From Desulfobacteraceae bacterium UBA2771 (GTDB lineage: Bacteria > Desulfobacterota > Desulfobacteria > Desulfobacterales > Desulfosarcinaceae), in assembly GCA_002352605.1 (NCBI GenBank), contig DEIP01000141.1:1-53698 (forward strand): 53,698 nt of DNA. Reading direction: 5' to 3'. The translations under genes and the position numbers were made by a program. Of the stretch, positions 1 through 8,879 are shown one piece after another; within the stretch, counting starts at the first letter, position 1, and each line of letters begins with the position of its first letter. The notes under the pieces are model-generated. The model had not been told where the DNA came from. It did no database searches and worked only from the letters and a program-made list of their open reading frames with translations.

Positions 1-72
1 GGGGCAGGTTCGCGGAATACTTGAACTTCACCTGCGGGTACGATAAACGAGCCTTTTTTTCGTGGAGGTTTA
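1..72. other. left edge, upstream of first gene
   Basis: All three plus-strand frames are open over part of this piece, and one ends at a TAA at 44-46. It could hold the last codons of an upstream gene, but too little is visible to choose a frame. A GGAGG at 63-67 is the ribosome binding site of the following gene. Confidence 0.4.
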
Positions 73-1563
73 ATGAAGATCCTGTTGTTGTCCATGCCCG
101 ACGTGGCACCGGTGATCATGCACGAGTCGGCATTTCACATGCCCAACCTGGGCATTGCCAGCATCGCCGCCAACATTGACGACGGCCACACGGTGTATGT
201 CGTCGACCTGATCCGCAAACGACTGGGACTGAAAAAACACCTGGTCCGCATGCTCGACGCCCTCAAACCCGATCTGGTTGGCCTGTCCACCATGACCTGG
301 CAATACGCCACTTGCGTCAAGATCATCCGGCTGACCAAAGGGCTGCTGCCGGAAGCGAAAATCGTGATCGGCGGCTATCATACCACGCTGATGTCTAAAG
401 AGATCGCCTCATCGGACGAGGCGCACGATATCGATTTCATGGTGCGGGGGGAGGGAGAAGCGGCCTTCCGGCGGCTGGTGGCGGCCCTGGACGGCAAAGA
501 CAGGTTGTCAGAAATTCCCTCCCTCTCTTTCAAGGAGGGTGGCCGTTTTACCCACAACCCCAGAGGCGATCTGTTGGACCTGTCCCGCCTCAAGCTGCCT
601 ATCCGCGACAAACGGCGATTGACCTGGGGCTACCACATCATGAACCGCAATGTGGAAGTGATGGAAACCTCCCGGGGCTGCACCCGCAACTGCAATTTCT
701 GCAGTATCCGGCATATGTACGGCCGTGCCTTCCGACCCTTTCCCATGGCGCGCATCCTGGCGGATATTGACGACATCTACTACAAACGCAAGGTGCGTTG
801 GATTTTCGTCTCCGACGACAACCTGGTGCTGGATCCCGAGCGGGTGATCCGACTGTGTGACGCCATCATCGCCAGGGGTTATCGCAACCTGTATTTTGTC
901 GTTCAGGCCGACTGCGTCACCATGTCCCGGAACGAGAAGATGGTCGAGAAGATGGCCCGTGCCGGCTTCAAGTCCATCTTTTTAGGCATGGAGAGTGCGT
1001 CCAAAAAGAACCTGATTGCCGCCAACAAAGGCAACATCATCGATGCCTCGAAAAAAGCGGTGGCACTTTGCCATCGCCATGGCATCATGGTCGTGGGGGG
1101 GATGATCTTCGGCTTTCCGGACGATGGCCAAGCGGAGATCATCGAGAATTACCAATTTCTCAAATCCACCGGTGTGGATACCGCCTATTGTCAGATTCTT
1201 ACCCCCTACCCCAAGACGGGCATCCGCCGGCAATTGCTGGCCCAGGGACTGATCACCAACGCCTATGACTATACACGCTACAACGGTATGTGGGCCAACG
1301 TAAAGACCCGTCGGCTCTCCTCCGACCAGCTGCAGTATCTGTTCTGGTACCATAACCAGAAGGTCATGGGCTGGTGGAACCCGTCCGAACACATCCGTTC
1401 CCAGGGCCGGCTCTGGACCTCCATCTGGCTGTATGCCTTCAAACCCCTGCTGAAGGTGATTATCGCGCGAAAACAGAAACGGCTCGGCTGGCGGGGGCGG
1501 TTCGAGCAGGAGATCAAAGCCCGGGCGGCGGTAAACCGGTTTGCCGATTTGGACGATCTATAG
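73..1563 (+). CDS. B12-binding domain radical SAM protein
   Basis: This 496-residue protein has the layout of the B12-binding radical SAM superfamily. An N-terminal Rossmann-like cobalamin domain (about residues 1-150) is followed by a radical SAM barrel with the 4Fe-4S motif CTRNCNFC (C203, C207, C210). The region FVSDDNLVLDP (about residues 255-265) and the C-terminal helical part fit the same family. The cobalamin domain lacks an obvious DxHxxG, as in many members that bind B12 base-off without the His ligand. The ATG at 73 has GGAGG seven bases upstream. Family members carry out methylations, ring contractions and C-C bond chemistry on lipids, hopanoids or antibiotics. Nothing in the neighbourhood fixes the substrate: the next gene is a formate dehydrogenase about 250 bases away with its own promoter-like signal. 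Family placement is solid; the specific function is unknown. Confidence 0.85.
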   Translation: MKILLLSMPDVAPVIMHESAFHMPNLGIASIAANIDDGHTVYVVDLIRKRLGLKKHLVRMLDALKPDLVGLSTMTWQYATCVKIIRLTKGLLPEAKIVIGGYHTTLMSKEIASSDEAHDIDFMVRGEGEAAFRRLVAALDGKDRLSEIPSLSFKEGGRFTHNPRGDLLDLSRLKLPIRDKRRLTWGYHIMNRNVEVMETSRGCTRNCNFCSIRHMYGRAFRPFPMARILADIDDIYYKRKVRWIFVSDDNLVLDPERVIRLCDAIIARGYRNLYFVVQADCVTMSRNEKMVEKMARAGFKSIFLGMESASKKNLIAANKGNIIDASKKAVALCHRHGIMVVGGMIFGFPDDGQAEIIENYQFLKSTGVDTAYCQILTPYPKTGIRRQLLAQGLITNAYDYTRYNGMWANVKTRRLSSDQLQYLFWYHNQKVMGWWNPSEHIRSQGRLWTSIWLYAFKPLLKVIIARKQKRLGWRGRFEQEIKARAAVNRFADLDDL

Positions 1564-1620
1564 GGGGTTCGAATGTAAATCAGGAATTCTTGGCGTGACA
1601 CCGATTGCAAGGAGAATAGA

Positions 1621-1692
1621 ATGCTTCTGCTGCCGTGGGTGTCGATGACCGATTTGACCTTGTCGGTCGCATCGTTCAGAACTTTCATCTGA
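1621..1692 (+). CDS. possible 23-codon leader peptide
   Basis: An ATG at 1621 is preceded by a good AAGGAG (1609-1614) at normal spacing and opens a 23-codon frame ending at TGA 1690-1692. The predicted product starts MLLLPWVSMTDL and resembles no known protein. It overlaps the nested inverted repeats at 1635-1718, so translation could compete with RNA folding as in leader-peptide attenuation. The Shine-Dalgarno and the overlap are visible. That it is translated is inference, and chance is a real alternative. Confidence 0.3.
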   Translation: MLLLPWVSMTDLTLSVASFRTFI

Positions 1693-1736
1693 ACCGGTAG
1701 CCGCTTGCCGACACCCACTGATATTCCCTTTTTTTT
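1635..1736 (+). ncRNA. candidate structured RNA element / attenuator before formate dehydrogenase
   Basis: A perfect 10-base inverted repeat, GTGGGTGTCG (1635-1644) and CGACACCCAC (1709-1718), encloses about 64 bases. These hold further hairpins: GACCGA/TCGGTC (1647-1652 with 1663-1668), GTTCAG/CTGAAC (1674-1679 with 1689-1694) and a weaker CGGTA/TGCCG (1695-1699 with 1706-1710, sharing two bases with the outer stem). Ten bases later comes a run of eight T (1729-1736). The drawing is a multi-branch junction closed by a GC-rich helix and followed by a U-tract. It could be the terminator of the upstream gene, a free small RNA, or a regulatory leader of the formate dehydrogenase. No known riboswitch class was recognised. 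Confidence 0.45.
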
Positions 1737-1744
1737 GAAACCGA

Positions 1745-1773
1745 TTGACAAATTCATCCATTTCAAATAGCAA
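1745..1773 (+). promoter_or_regulatory. promoter-like signal before fdhA
   Basis: A perfect TTGACA (1745-1750) is followed after 17 bases by TAGCAA, a weak -10 match. It sits just after the T8 run and 65 bases before the formate dehydrogenase start. The -35 is convincing but the -10 is poor, so an activator or another start site is possible. Confidence 0.35.
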
Positions 1774-1814
1774 CATACGCTATGTCTTTCATGATATAAA
1801 GGAGGGGATGGACA

Positions 1815-4580
1815 ATGGCGCGGAGACGCATCTCGATCGACGGCACCCGGTTTCCGTTTGAGCCGGGGCAGACCATTTTTCAGGTGGCGGAAGAACACCA
1901 GATTCGAATACCGTCACTTTGCTATCTCAAGGGGGCCACGCCCACGGGCGCCTGTCGCATCTGCGTGGTGGAAGTCAACGGCTACGGCGAGCTGATGGCC
2001 TCGTGCAGCACGCCTGCAGAAGACGCGATGGTGGTGCTGACCGAATCCCCCAAGGTGGTTGCCTCGCGGAAGGAGACGCTTGAACTGCTGTTGGATTCGG
2101 GCAACCATAATTGCGCCATCGGTTCCACCGGGGAAAAAGACTGGACGACATTTCAAATGCGGGCGGCCGCGTCCGACGGCGCCGCGGATTTGTGTCCGGC
2201 CTGGGGGGATTGCCGCCTGCAGGACCTGGCCTACCACTATCAGGTGGAAGGGGGCAAGTACCCGCGAACCGAAACCCGGTACCCCATGGAGACGGTCAAT
2301 CCGCTCATTGTCCGGGATTTCTCTCGCTGCATCCTCTGCGGCCGATGCGTTCAGGCCTGCAACGAGATCCAGGTCAACCGGGCCATCAGTTTCGGTTACC
2401 GGGGTTCTGCGGCCAAGGTGGTGGCCGGTACCGATGTGCCCCTGAAGGATTCCCAATGTGTTTTCTGCGGCGAGTGTATCCAGGTCTGCCCGACCGGTGC
2501 CCTGGTAGAGAAGAAGGCCCGCTTTATCTGGCGACCCTGGAAAAGTCACAAAATCCGCACGACCTGCCCGTACTGCGGCGTTGGATGCCAGCAGTGGTTG
2601 CATGTTCAGGACGATCGTATCGTCAAGGTAACCGGCGTGGAAGAGGGCGCGCCCAACCAGGGACGGTTATGCGTCAAGGGCCGCTTCGGCTACGATTTCA
2701 TATACTCCGATGAGCGCCTCAAGACACCGTTGATTCGTGAGGGCGATGATTTCCGTGAGGCCTCATGGGACGAGGCCCTGGATCTGGTGGCCGACAAATT
2801 CAAACAGATCATTTCCGAAAGCGGACCCGACGCCCTGGCCGGTGTGAGCTGTGCCCGCAGCATCAACGAGGATTCCTACCAGATGCAAAAGCTCTTCCGG
2901 GGGGTGTTCAAGACCAACAACATCGACCACTGCGCCCGTACGTGACATGCCCCGACGGTCGCCGGGCTGGCGGCCACGTTCGGGTCAGGGGCCATGACCA
3001 ACTCCTTTTCCGAGTTTTCCCGGGCCAAGATGTTTTTGGTGATCGGGTCCAACATGACGGAGGCCCATCCGGTGGCGGCCACTTTCGTAAAAAACGCCGT
3101 AATGGAAGGGGCCAAGCTCATTGTGGTGGACCCCCGGCGGCACCGGCTGGTGGATTTTGCCGACATGCACCTGCCGCTGAAGGTGGGCAGCGACATTGCC
3201 CTGCTCAATGCGATCATGAATGTCCTGATCCAGGAGGATCTTTACGACAAGGCGTTTGTAGAAAAAAATACGACCGGCTTCGCGCAGCTGAAAGAGACGG
3301 TGCTGGCCTATCCACCGGAGAAGGCGGCGCCCATCTGCGGTATCGACGCGGAGACGATCCGGGCGGTGGCCCGCCTGCTGGCCTCGGTGAAGCCGGTGAT
3401 GGTCTGCTACACACTGGGCATTACCGAGCATACCTGCGGCAAGAACAACGTCATGTCCGTGGCCAACCTGCAGATGCTGTTGGGCAACATGGGCGTGGAG
3501 ATGGGGGGGGTCAATCCACTGCGCGGTCAGAACAACGTGCAGGGCGCCTGCGATATGGGGGCCTTGCCCAATGTCTATCCCGGGTACCAGCCGGTAAACG
3601 ATTTCACCGTTTGTAACAAATTCGAGACGGCCTGGAACACCACCGGCATGTCCCGGGAAGTGGGGCTGATGATCCCACAGATGATGGACGGTATAGTGTC
3701 CGGCAAGGTCCGCGGCTTTTACATCTTTGGAGAGAACCTGGCCAATACCGAGCCGGACATCCACAAGGTGGAGCACGAACTGGCATCGGCCGAATTTATC
3801 GTCGTCCAGGATCTCTTCCTGAACGAAACCACCCGCTTTGCCCATGTGGTGCTGCCGGCGGCCGCCTGGAGTGAGAACGACGGCACCTTCACCAACAGCG
3901 AGCGCCGGGTCAACCGGGTGCGCACGGCCAGTCCGGCGCCGGGTGTGGCCATGCCCAACTGGTGGATCTTCAGGGAGATCGCCAAACGATTCGGCCACGA
4001 CTGGGAGTCCAACAGCGGACGGGCGTTGTGGGACAATGAGATCTCGGTGCTGACCCCCAGCCTGGGCGGCATCAAGTACCATCGTATCGAGGGTGACGGA
4101 CTCCAGTGGCCCTGCCCCACCGTGGAACATCCCGGCACAGCGTTTCTACACCGGGACGGCAAATTCACCTGTGGCCTGGGACGCTTCAGTCCGGCAGACT
4201 GGACCCCGCCGGCCGAAGTGCCCGATGAGCAGTATCCGTTGGTGCTGAGCACGGGACGCCGGCTCTACCATTACCACACACGGACCCAGACCGGTCGCTG
4301 CGAAGGGCTCAACGACCTTCTGGGCGAAGAGACCGCCGACATCTCTTTTGCCGATGCGAATCTTATGGGCATTGAAAACGGTGAGAAGATCCGGGTCAAA
4401 TCCAGACGCGGTGAGGTGGCCGTCCGGGCCAATGTGACGCCCGAGGTTCCCCAGGGCCTGGTGTGGATGGCCTTTCATTTCCGTGACGGCAACGCCAACT
4501 GGCTCACCCACGCGGCCTTCGATCCCTCCACCCTCACGGCAGAGTACAAAGCCTGCGCAGTGCGCATCGAGAAGATGTGA
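1815..4580 (+). CDS. fdhA: selenocysteine-containing formate dehydrogenase, catalytic subunit
   Basis: This is one 921-residue selenoprotein read through an in-frame TGA at 2943-2945 (Sec377). The codons around it read CART-Sec-HAPTVAGLAATFGSG, the catalytic loop of molybdenum/tungsten formate dehydrogenases, and both halves continue the family without a gap. The N-terminus is NuoG-like: 2Fe-2S cysteines C36, C47, C50 and C64; a His-Cys cluster region (H98, C100, C127, C133); and two ferredoxin motifs, CILCGRC...C (C172-C182) and CVFCGEC...C (C215-C225). The bis-MGD domain begins with C251, C254, C258 and C286. The enzyme should oxidise formate to CO2 or run in reverse, passing electrons through its iron-sulphur chain to NAD, ferredoxin or a hydrogenase partner. 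No beta or gamma subunit lies next to it; the next gene is an SDR-like protein 25 bases on. The start has an AGGAGG site. A standard gene caller would split it into 1815-2945 and 2994-4580. Confidence 0.93.
2943..2966 (+). promoter_or_regulatory. UGA selenocysteine codon with candidate bacterial SECIS
   Basis: The UGA at 2943-2945 is followed by a short hairpin: CCCG (2951-2954), an A-C mismatch, a C-G pair, the loop GGTC (2957-2960), and CGGG (2963-2966). A GGUC apical loop is also seen in the E. coli fdhF element, but here it lies closer to the UGA than usual (11 bases). A larger fold using bases to about 2994 is possible. The Sec codon is well supported by protein context; the exact SECIS fold is tentative. 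Confidence 0.5.
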
Positions 4581-4605
4581 ACCGGAAAACCAAGGAGGTG
4601 CAAAA

Positions 4606-5397
4606 ATGATTTTTGGAATAAAAGATAAAATTGCTCTGGTGACTGCCGCCAGCCGGGGATTGGGACGAGGCTGCGCGGAACAGCTGGCCGCTGAAGGTTG
4701 CCGGGTGGCGATCTGTTCACGCAATGAAGCCACGGTAAAACAGTCCGCCGAAGAAATTTCAGCCAAAACCGGAAGAAAGGTTTTGGGATTGGTTGCCGAT
4801 ATGAGCCGGATTGAAGATATCAGCCGCCTGCTTGAGGACCTTAGACAATCTTTGGGGGAACCGGATATCCTGGTGACCAATGCCGGCGGTCCGCCACCGG
4901 GAACTTACGCCAGCACGGCCTTGGAGGAATATGAAAAGGCCATCAATCTCACCTTGTTGAGTGCCGTGCATTTGATTCATGGGGTGACACCGGCCATGAA
5001 AACAAAAAGATGGGGCCGGATTATCGCCATCACCTCAATTTCAGTCAAACAGCCCATCGGCAATTTGTTGTTATCTAATATGGCACGGGCCGGGCTAACG
5101 GGTTTTTTAAAAACGATTGCAACGGAATTGGCGCCCGATGGCATCACCGTTAATGCACTGCTTCCGGGGATCCATAAAACATCGCGAATCGATCAGCTGG
5201 TGCGGTACCGCGCAGACCAGGAGAACAAGTCACCCGAGGAAATAATCCAGGAGATGATGTCGGCCAATCCCAGCAATAGCATCGGCGACCCCTCTGAATT
5301 TGGGGCTGCTGCCGCCTTCTTGGCCAGCGTACAGGCTCGGTTCATCACGGGCCAGAATTTATTGGTAGACGGTGGCGATTACCGCGGGTTGCTTTAG
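4606..5397 (+). CDS. SDR-family protein with degenerate active site (FabG-like)
   Basis: This 263-residue protein is a classical-length short-chain dehydrogenase/reductase, most like the FabG branch. The nucleotide-binding motif is TAASRGLG (residues 13-20) rather than TGxxxGxG. NAG (92-94) and the catalytic-loop Ser (S144) are kept. Aligned on FabG, the catalytic Tyr position is Ser157 and the Lys position is Arg161. A known SDR subgroup (BKR_like_SDR_like) has the same imperfect tetrad and no established reaction. The start at 4606 is set by AAGGAGG nine bases upstream, so an in-frame ATG at 4483, inside fdhA, is not used. It lies 25 bases after the formate dehydrogenase and is probably co-transcribed. 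Its stretch looks more AT-rich than its neighbours. The function is unknown; a cofactor-binding or altered-chemistry role is as likely as ketoreduction. Confidence 0.8.
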   Translation: MIFGIKDKIALVTAASRGLGRGCAEQLAAEGCRVAICSRNEATVKQSAEEISAKTGRKVLGLVADMSRIEDISRLLEDLRQSLGEPDILVTNAGGPPPGTYASTALEEYEKAINLTLLSAVHLIHGVTPAMKTKRWGRIIAITSISVKQPIGNLLLSNMARAGLTGFLKTIATELAPDGITVNALLPGIHKTSRIDQLVRYRADQENKSPEEIIQEMMSANPSNSIGDPSEFGAAAAFLASVQARFITGQNLLVDGGDYRGLL

Positions 5398-5431
5398 CAT
5401 ATTTACCCCAACGGTGCATAAACAAAAGGAC

Positions 5432-7489
5432 TCACCGGAATCCCAACGCCTCACGAAAATTCTCAAGCAGGAAAAAGGCTTTGCGCAGTAGATGGCGGTG
5501 TAAGGGCGGATTGATGGCAACATCGCCTTTACCCAGTTGCCGATGCATATTCTCGACGGTATCGGCGGCCCGGACAAAACAGCGGGCCTGCCAATCGTAG
5601 TAACGCGGATAGACAATCAGGCAGCAATACACCAGCTCGTCCAGGGTTAAACATCGACGGCGGCGGGTTATCGTATGACGATCATCGGTGAGCCCCCATC
5701 CGGCGTAAAAGGGCCTTCCGTAGGTAAAAACCGTTTTTCCACGCATCAGGGCCTCGAACCCGGCCAGCGATGTCAGGGTATGCACCTGATCCACGCTATC
5801 CAGGCACACACTGATATTGCAGTCCGTTACGATCCGGTCGCAATGAACCCGGACGGGCTTAAGGGGGACCGCTCCCCGTCGATTGCCGGCCAGCACATCG
5901 GGGTGAGGTTTGTAAATGATATAGGCATCGGGGCACCGGCGGCGGACTTCGCGTAGCAGGTCAAGATTGGTGCGGATATCCACGCAGCCGGCGGCGATGG
6001 AGGCATCGTCCGCCACTTGTCCGGGAACCAGGATGATCAGTCGATCCGGTGCCACATCGAGCTTCAAGGAGGCCATACGCCCGGTGTTGTATTTGCTCAC
6101 GCCCATGGAAACAATGGTTTGCCTTAGCCGACGGGCCATCTCTCTGCCATGTTCATCGATGTCGACCGTATTAAGCAGGTCCTCCAACTCGCTGCGGGTG
6201 TGCGGGTCAAAATAGATTCCGCGCCGATCCACAATCAGCGATGAGGGGCGGGCAAAATCGGACCCCAACCCAACGGATCGGATGAACCCATCTTCAATGC
6301 GCGCCACCCGAATACCGTGGCGCCGGGCAAGATCCATGACGTTCGGATCGCGTCGCAACCCCCAAAGCACAATACGGCTTTCAGCGTTCAGCCCGGATCG
6401 CTCGGCAGCAGCGGCACTTCGCACAAAGCGCACATCGGCACAGGGTGAATCGAGAAAGCGGCTAATGATACCGCGCTTCCAGAAGCGAACGCCGAAGCAG
6501 AATATTTTTCCGGCGTTTTGCACGGCCACGCGTTTATGGCCGACGATGCGATCGACAATCCGTTCCAGTTCGCAAGGATGGCCGGTCAGCGGATCGACAT
6601 AGCGGACGTATTTTAAGTAGGCGGCATCGAAAAGCGTTTCAATGGAGCGGGGGAGATCCCTGCGCGGGCTGCGAATCCGATCCTCGGTGAGCCCCCATCC
6701 GGCGTAAAAGGGCATACCGAAACAACTCACCCGTTTTCCAGCCATCAAGGCATCGAAGCCCATTTGACTGGTCACCGTATAGACATGATCCACCTGACGA
6801 AGCAGTGCCTGGGGATTACAGTCCTCGCCGATCAGGGTCGCATCGGCCGGTAGATTCGTTGCCAGGTAGCCCTTTTTTTTCCCGGCAATGACATCGGGGT
6901 GGGTCTTGATGAAGAAGCGGCCATCCGGATACCGCCGCCGGGCAGCTGCCAGCATTTGCAGGAAACTGTCGGCATCGGCCAATCCGTATTCGACCGACAG
7001 GTCGCCCCGGGTCTGATCGATGAGCAGAATTCGGGGACGCCTCGTTTCCGGCAGAATAACGCTGTGCCACACATGGTTGTATTTGTTTATCTGTTCACCG
7101 ACGATACGATCCATAAGCCCCCGAGCGCGGCGGATATCCACGCTTGAGCGGTTGTCTCGAATCATATTTTCCAGATCGGAAGCCCGGGTGGCGTCGTAAT
7201 AGATAGCGGTCTTGTCCACAATGAATCCGAAAGGCTCGGCGTGGTTGACGCCCAGGCCGATGGAGCGGATAAAACCATCTTCGATGGCAAGGTAGGGTAG
7301 CCCATGTCGTGCGGCGTACTTTCTGGCCCTGTCGGTATTGTCCTTGAGGCCCCACCCGGCAATGGCGGACAGGTTGCCGCCCTTTGACCTTTTTCGTTGA
7401 AACACCACCCCGGCTCCCAGTGCGGCGGGCAGGTGTCGTCTTTTGGTCAGGCCCCTTGAAAAGGTCCCGATGGTAGGTTCCGGGATCAC
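5432..7489 (-). CDS. kpsC: KpsC-like capsule polysaccharide Kdo transferase
   Basis: The 685-residue protein is built from two tandem homologous halves. EDGFIRSIGLG near residue 70 recurs as EDGFIRSVGLG near residue 388, and PFYAGWGLTEDR in the first half recurs as PFYAGWGLTDDR in the second. This is the dual-domain form of KpsC, which adds the beta-Kdo linker onto a phosphatidylglycerol-type lipid terminus from CMP-Kdo before capsule export. The start appears to be GTG at 7489; an upstream ATG lies in a different frame. It is the most distal gene of the minus-strand capsule run that begins with kdsB, which would make the CMP-Kdo substrate. Known systems use KpsS to add the first Kdo; no KpsS is visible in this window. 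Confidence 0.9.
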   Translation of the reverse strand: MIPEPTIGTFSRGLTKRRHLPAALGAGVVFQRKRSKGGNLSAIAGWGLKDNTDRARKYAARHGLPYLAIEDGFIRSIGLGVNHAEPFGFIVDKTAIYYDATRASDLENMIRDNRSSVDIRRARGLMDRIVGEQINKYNHVWHSVILPETRRPRILLIDQTRGDLSVEYGLADADSFLQMLAAARRRYPDGRFFIKTHPDVIAGKKKGYLATNLPADATLIGEDCNPQALLRQVDHVYTVTSQMGFDALMAGKRVSCFGMPFYAGWGLTEDRIRSPRRDLPRSIETLFDAAYLKYVRYVDPLTGHPCELERIVDRIVGHKRVAVQNAGKIFCFGVRFWKRGIISRFLDSPCADVRFVRSAAAAERSGLNAESRIVLWGLRRDPNVMDLARRHGIRVARIEDGFIRSVGLGSDFARPSSLIVDRRGIYFDPHTRSELEDLLNTVDIDEHGREMARRLRQTIVSMGVSKYNTGRMASLKLDVAPDRLIILVPGQVADDASIAAGCVDIRTNLDLLREVRRRCPDAYIIYKPHPDVLAGNRRGAVPLKPVRVHCDRIVTDCNISVCLDSVDQVHTLTSLAGFEALMRGKTVFTYGRPFYAGWGLTDDRHTITRRRRCLTLDELVYCCLIVYPRYYDWQARCFVRAADTVENMHRQLGKGDVAINPPLHRHLLRKAFFLLENFREALGFR

Positions 7490-7689
7490 GAAGGTCCAGT
7501 TCCATTAAAAGTATTGACCAGAATGTCGGGGGCGATGAATGCCGAATAAGACCAACAGACAAACATCGAATGAAAAAGTATCTCCCTTATGAACAGATGG
7601 CGCACAGCGACCTCATCATTCGACGTTCATATAGTAAACCCACTTTCCGGCTCCTGGATTCTAAAGGCGTTACCCATTTCCGCCCGTGG

Positions 7690-8796
7690 TCAATCGACGG
7701 TTTCTCTCTCGAATACAGCGGAATCTGAAGCCAAGGATGATGGTAAACGCGCTTCGCACCACGCTTTCGCCCCCCGATAAATATTCTTTCTCAGCACCGG
7801 GTCCTGAAGTAGCATGATGATGGCCGCCACCCACCGATCCGGATCATTTCTACAGAGCAATCCGGTCCGCCCGTGAATCAATGGTTCCGCGTAAGGGATG
7901 CCATCCGAATAAATTCCGGCGGCCCCCGTGCGGGTGATATCAAACACCTTGCTGTGGGAACGCCCCCGGTTGAAATCCGTATCGAAGCAGGGGGCAAGCC
8001 CCACCTGATAGTTGCCGATGTCGGCATGGTCGAGGTAGTCCGTCCAGGGCATGGGATGGACCACCCGCACCCGGGGAATTCCTCGGAACAAGCGCCGGAC
8101 ACGGTCATCCCCCATTATTTCAAACCATACGCCCGGAAGCACCTGTTGGACCTTGTTCACAACGGGCACCAGCCATTTGATCTCACACCGGTGCGCCCAC
8201 GTACCATGGTAGTAATACACTGCCCGGTCCCCGCCCGATGATAAACCCACATATCCGGGCGCCAGTACCCGTGCGGCAGTATGCGGATAACGTCGGGCCA
8301 ACTCAGCCGTGGAAAGCCAAACTTCATTGCAATGCCTGATCAGAAATCTTTTGGTCATGGCATAGCGCCAGCCGGTTTTCAGGGCGTATCGCAGCGGCAA
8401 TTCAGGCGCAACCAGGGCCTGGGGCATGTCGTCATCCATTAAATAAGCGACTCCGGCAACTTGCCCATGCATCCGTTCCAGCCATCGGAGCCATCTTACC
8501 GGTGCATATCGAACCACCACAACCAAGGTGGTCTCGTCCAACGCAACGCCTGGGGGTGCGACTCGCAGGGTGTTCAGGTAGCAAACCGCTTCCTCGAACC
8601 ATTTCTCGAGCCGTCCCTTGAGATAGATGTCCGTGGTGGGGATGAGGCCCGGCGTGAGGACCACTGCCCGGCAGGGTTGCTCGGCAGCACGTCTCTCTGT
8701 TGGACAAAACAGCCCCCGGCCTCCGGAGAGAAGGTCGAATATGCCGGATAGAATCCAACGGATCGGAGATAATACGGGCCTATACAATGGGTTCAT
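7690..8796 (-). CDS. glycosyltransferase-like protein in capsule locus
   Basis: The predicted product has 368 residues. The C-terminal half looks like a GT-B glycosyltransferase nucleotide-sugar domain: HSKVFDITRTGAAGIYSDG (about residues 290-308) followed by a GRTGLLCRNDPDRWVAAI segment matches the usual G-x-G-x-L loop of GT4/GT1-like enzymes. The N-terminal half (an acceptor-type Rossmann domain) is weakly conserved and has no clear motif. No signal peptide or membrane span is evident. It lies between the large glycosyltransferase and kpsC on the same strand, so a role in assembling the capsule repeat is inferred. The start codon has no convincing Shine-Dalgarno. The donor and acceptor cannot be told. 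Confidence 0.7.
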   Translation of the reverse strand: MNPLYRPVLSPIRWILSGIFDLLSGGRGLFCPTERRAAEQPCRAVVLTPGLIPTTDIYLKGRLEKWFEEAVCYLNTLRVAPPGVALDETTLVVVVRYAPVRWLRWLERMHGQVAGVAYLMDDDMPQALVAPELPLRYALKTGWRYAMTKRFLIRHCNEVWLSTAELARRYPHTAARVLAPGYVGLSSGGDRAVYYYHGTWAHRCEIKWLVPVVNKVQQVLPGVWFEIMGDDRVRRLFRGIPRVRVVHPMPWTDYLDHADIGNYQVGLAPCFDTDFNRGRSHSKVFDITRTGAAGIYSDGIPYAEPLIHGRTGLLCRNDPDRWVAAIIMLLQDPVLRKNIYRGAKAWCEARLPSSLASDSAVFERETVD

Positions 8797-8879
8797 TTTA
8801 CCATGAATTCAGTAGCCGGGGGTCGGGATCCGGAATAACAAACCAAAAACCGATCGTCCATAAACGATTCAGTCGTTCA

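Noticed and set aside
1564..1600. GGGTTCGAAT, like a tRNA T-loop
   Set aside because: The bases before it are the end of the radical SAM gene, and no acceptor or anticodon stem can be drawn.
2111..2713. Long overlapping frames inside fdhA and other genes, on either strand
   Set aside because: They lie fully within genes with clear family motifs and show arginine/proline/glycine-rich shadow composition typical of GC-rich DNA.
2943..2994. Nonsense mutation or pseudogene of formate dehydrogenase
   Set aside because: The frame is the same on both sides of the UGA, the flanking residues are the conserved Sec loop, and both halves are intact.
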